DNA from: Zoogloea sp041904905
GTDB lineage: Bacteria > Pseudomonadota > Gammaproteobacteria > Burkholderiales > Rhodocyclaceae
NCBI RefSeq assembly: GCF_041904905.1
Contig: NZ_JAYRMI010000060.1
Location: 1 to 25,801 of the forward strand
DNA length: 25,801 nt
Reading direction: 5' to 3'
Shown: positions 23,543 through 25,801 of the stretch, piece after piece
How the letters are laid out: every line of letters starts with the position of its first letter
How positions within the stretch are numbered: position 1 is the stretch's first letter
The notes under the pieces: model-generated
The model's input: the letters and a program-made list of their open reading frames with translations, nothing else
What the model was told of the DNA's origin: nothing
Databases searched by the model: none
Made by a program: the position numbers and the translations under genes

Positions 23543-25096
23543 ATGAAAAAACTCTTCGCAGCCCTGCTGGCCGCCGTGGCGGTCAGCTTTGCGGGCTCTG
23601 CGCTGGCGCAGGACAAGGCGGAGGCGCCTGCCGCTGCCGCCGCGCCGGCCGTGACCGCGCCGGCGCCCGCCGCCGATGCCAAGCCTGCCGAAGCGCCGGT
23701 TGCCGCCAAGGCCGCCGAAGCCGCGGCCCCCGCTGCCGAGGCCAAGCCGGCCGAAGCCGCCCCCGCCGAAGCGGCGCCGGCGCCCGTCCCCAACAAGGGT
23801 GACAACGCCTGGCTGTTCGTCTCGACTGCCTTCGTGATCCTGATGTCCATTCCCGGCCTGGCCCTGTTCTACGGTGGCCTGGTGCGCGCCAAGAACATGC
23901 TGTCGGTGCTCCTGCAGGTGTTCGCGGTGTTCTCGCTCATCAGCGTGCTGTGGGTGCTCTACGGCTACTCCATCGCCTTCACCGAAGGCAGCGCCTTCTT
24001 CGGCGGCCTCGACAAGGTCTTCCTGAAGGGCATCACGCCGGATTCGGTCGCCGCCACCTTCACCAAGGGCGTGGTTGTCTCCGAGTTCATCTACGTGGCC
24101 TTCCAGGGCGCCTTCGCGGCCATCACCGTGGGCCTGATCCTTGGCGCCTTCGCCGAGCGGATCAAGTTCTCCGCCGTGCTGCTGTTCTCGGTGCTCTGGT
24201 TCACCTTCTCCTACCTGCCGGTTGCCCACATGGTGTGGTACTGGGCCGGTCCGGACGCCTACACCTCCGCCGAGGCGGCTGAAGCGGCCACCGCGACGGC
24301 TGGCTTCCTGTTCCAGAAGGGCGCCCTCGACTTCGCCGGCGGCACCGTGGTGCACATCAACGCCGCCGTTGCCGGCCTGGTGGGTGCCTTCATGATCGGC
24401 AAGCGGATCGGCTTCGGTCGCGAATCCTTCGCTCCGCACAGCCTGACCCTGACCATCGTCGGCGCCTCGCTGCTGTGGGTGGGCTGGTTCGGCTTCAACG
24501 CCGGCTCCGCGCTGGAAGCCAACGGCGTTGCCGCCCTGGCCTTCGTGAATACCTGGGTGGCCACCGCCGCCGCGGCCTTCGCCTGGCTGATGGCCGAATG
24601 GATCATCAAGGGCAAGCCGAGCGGCCTGGGCGCTGCGTCCGGTGCGGTTGCCGGTCTGGTTGCGATCACCCCGGCTGCCGGCTTCGTCGGCGTGGTGGGC
24701 GCGGTCGTGATGGGCCTGCTGGCCGGCGTGGTCTGCCTGTGGGGCGTGAATGGCCTGAAGCGCATGCTCGGTGCCGATGACTCCCTCGACGTGTTCGGCG
24801 TGCATGGCGTCGGCGGCATCCTCGGTGCGATCCTGACCGGCGTGTTCGCCTCCCCGTCCCTGGGCGGCGCCGGCATCTGGGATTACGTCGCGAACAAGGT
24901 GGCGGACGGCTACTCCATCGCCGACCAGGTCATCATCCAGGCCACCGCCGTCGGCATCACCGTCGTGTGGTCCGCCGTCGTCGCCTTCATCGCCTACAAG
25001 CTGGTGGATATGTTCATCGGCCTGCGGGTGCCGGAAGACGAAGAGCGCGAAGGCCTCGACATCACCTCCCACGGCGAAACCGCCTACCACATGTAA
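23543..25096 (+). CDS. amtB: Ammonium transporter AmtB
   Basis: 517 residues, longer than the usual 400-430. It has a cleavable signal peptide (ends ALAQ, residue 23), then a roughly 60-residue Ala/Pro/Lys/Glu-rich linker (24-83), then the transporter core from NAWLFVSTAFVILMSIPGLALFYGGLVR. The core carries the twin histidines of the ammonium pore, H271 (GGTVVHINAAVAGLVGA) and H421 (FGVHGVGGILGAI), and 11 membrane helices. A short acidic/Ala insertion (residues 241-256) lies in the loop before H271. The C-terminus (PEDEEREGLDITSHGETAYHM) is the conserved tail that couples to GlnK. It takes up ammonium at low concentration. The low-complexity periplasmic N-terminal extension is the odd feature. 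Confidence 0.97.
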   Translation: MKKLFAALLAAVAVSFAGSALAQDKAEAPAAAAAPAVTAPAPAADAKPAEAPVAAKAAEAAAPAAEAKPAEAAPAEAAPAPVPNKGDNAWLFVSTAFVILMSIPGLALFYGGLVRAKNMLSVLLQVFAVFSLISVLWVLYGYSIAFTEGSAFFGGLDKVFLKGITPDSVAATFTKGVVVSEFIYVAFQGAFAAITVGLILGAFAERIKFSAVLLFSVLWFTFSYLPVAHMVWYWAGPDAYTSAEAAEAATATAGFLFQKGALDFAGGTVVHINAAVAGLVGAFMIGKRIGFGRESFAPHSLTLTIVGASLLWVGWFGFNAGSALEANGVAALAFVNTWVATAAAAFAWLMAEWIIKGKPSGLGAASGAVAGLVAITPAAGFVGVVGAVVMGLLAGVVCLWGVNGLKRMLGADDSLDVFGVHGVGGILGAILTGVFASPSLGGAGIWDYVANKVADGYSIADQVIIQATAVGITVVWSAVVAFIAYKLVDMFIGLRVPEDEEREGLDITSHGETAYHM

Positions 25097-25117
25097 GCGG
25101 CTTTTCCCCGGTAGCAG

Positions 25118-25152
25118 ACAGGACGGGCGCCTTCGGGCGCTCGTCCTGTTTC
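25118..25152 (+). terminator. Strong Rho-independent terminator after amtB
   Basis: A 14-bp stem (25118-25131 with 25136-25149, one G-T wobble) closed by a stable TTCG tetraloop and followed by TTTCC. It ends the porin-glnK-amtB transcript. Confidence 0.75.
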
Positions 25153-25252
25153 CGGGGCCGGCACGGCGGGCGACAACCTGCTAGTCTGCGCCGGTTTTCA
25201 TTGCGACAGGCGTCGGCCGGCCAATGCCGGACCGGGCCGCCCCGGAGATCTC

Positions 25253-25729
25253 ATGGACAAGTACGAACAGTTCAAGCTCGAGCAGGACGCCCTGCTCAAG
25301 GCGCTGGCCGAGAACGGCCCCAGCGAAAACCTCATGCTCCGCATGCAGGCGCTCTACAAGGATGCCTGCCTCGTCGTGGCCCTGGGCCCGTGCAACGCCG
25401 TCGAGCGCGCCCCGGAGGCGGAAGCCCGCGAATACGCCGACGAGCAGGATTTCGCCGCCTACGTGGAAACCTACGTGATCGCCGTGCAGGCCGGCGAGAT
25501 GGCGCGCATCTTCAACATGGAGCCGTGGGGCCGGGCCGATTTCGAGTACGAAGCGGTCGAGGTGGACGGCCGCCTGTGCCCGGGCGTCAAGGTGAGCTGG
25601 AGCAACAAGATCGCCTTCCTCGCCGGGGGCAAGGACGGTCGCTTCGACGCCCAGCTCGAGGCGATGGCCGAGGCCCTGGCCGACCGCCTGTCGGCCCGCT
25701 GGTATCGCTGGCAGGTGCGGCTGGTGTGA
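25253..25729 (+). CDS. Conserved hypothetical protein, 158 residues
   Basis: Starts at the ATG at 25253 with GGAG about 6 bases upstream. It is an acidic, soluble protein without signal peptide, membrane helix or obvious catalytic motif. The N-terminal half is helical (MDKYEQFKLEQDALLKALAE and YKDACLVVALG), followed by EYADEQDFAAYVETYVIAVQAGEMARIFNMEPWG and a strand-rich end (VKVSWSNKIAFLAGG, WYRWQVRLV). I do not recognise the family. It follows the amtB terminator, so it has its own promoter, probably in the 100 bases after 25152, though I see no convincing motif. Confidence 0.75.
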   Translation: MDKYEQFKLEQDALLKALAENGPSENLMLRMQALYKDACLVVALGPCNAVERAPEAEAREYADEQDFAAYVETYVIAVQAGEMARIFNMEPWGRADFEYEAVEVDGRLCPGVKVSWSNKIAFLAGGKDGRFDAQLEAMAEALADRLSARWYRWQVRLV

Positions 25730-25801
25730 CGTGCGCGGGGCGGCGAAGGGGTTTCCCCTTGCCCCGTCGACAGGCGTATATTCCGCCCCTCGCCCCACCC
25801 C
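25730..25801. other. Right-edge intergenic sequence
   Basis: No gene or regulatory motif is supported. A GGGG/CCCC-rich segment (GGGGTTTCCCC at about 25749-25759) could form a short hairpin after the last gene. Confidence 0.3.

Noticed and set aside
23612..23791. Tandem repeat or insertion element inside amtB
   Set aside because: The Ala/Pro-rich codons are irregular low complexity without exact repeat units or target duplications.

Overview
The window is about 25.8 kb of very GC-rich, densely coded chromosomal DNA. It most resembles a betaproteobacterium of the Rhodocyclales/Zoogloeaceae type (Zoogloea, Azoarcus, Thauera, Azospira relatives). This rests on gene content: a TorF-like porin with glnK-amtB next to ubiK and comM, a PEP-CTERM exported protein, a duplicated branched-chain amino acid binding protein, and sigma-54 (RpoN) promoters. 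The placement is inference, since no rRNA or other taxonomic marker is present. I see no tRNA, rRNA, IS element, CRISPR array or prophage.

Layout: (1) 1-4308, minus strand: a cytoplasmic group 2-like [NiFe]-hydrogenase operon (small subunit, large subunit, maturation protease) whose last visible gene is translationally coupled to the protease and encodes an N-terminal Rieske [2Fe-2S] domain followed by a coiled coil and two PAS domains. The window edge cuts it off, probably before a kinase or other output domain. This is the most unusual item here and suggests an H2- or redox-sensing device. (2) 4483-6458, minus: an NAD-dependent aldehyde dehydrogenase and its usual DUF779 partner, with a good sigma-54 promoter upstream. 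(3) 6689-7174: a BamE/SmpA-like lipoprotein. (4) 7281-13285, plus: a branched-chain amino acid ABC transporter with two tandem binding proteins, then livH-livM-livG-livF, with a sigma-54-like promoter between the two binding protein genes. (5) 13460-16015: a PEP-CTERM-type surface protein behind another sigma-54-like promoter, a small HEAAH-motif protein, a hypothetical protein (minus strand) and a NUDIX ADP-sugar hydrolase. (6) 16033-22125, minus: a ceramidase-family membrane protein coupled to a Bcr/CflA drug exporter, a small membrane protein, ComM, a large uncharacterised lipoprotein, YceI and UbiK. (7) 22391-25096, plus: the nitrogen-regulated torF-like/glnK/amtB operon with a textbook sigma-54 promoter and a strong terminator, then a conserved hypothetical protein.

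Sigma-54-type promoters appear in four places (before the aldehyde dehydrogenase, the second liv binding protein, the PEP-CTERM protein and the ammonium transporter operon). The window therefore looks rich in RpoN-controlled functions: nitrogen scavenging (ammonium, amino acids), aldehyde/alcohol use and surface or floc-related protein export. The hydrogenase operon has no recognisable sigma-54 site. The -24/-12 matches were found by eye; none has been tested.
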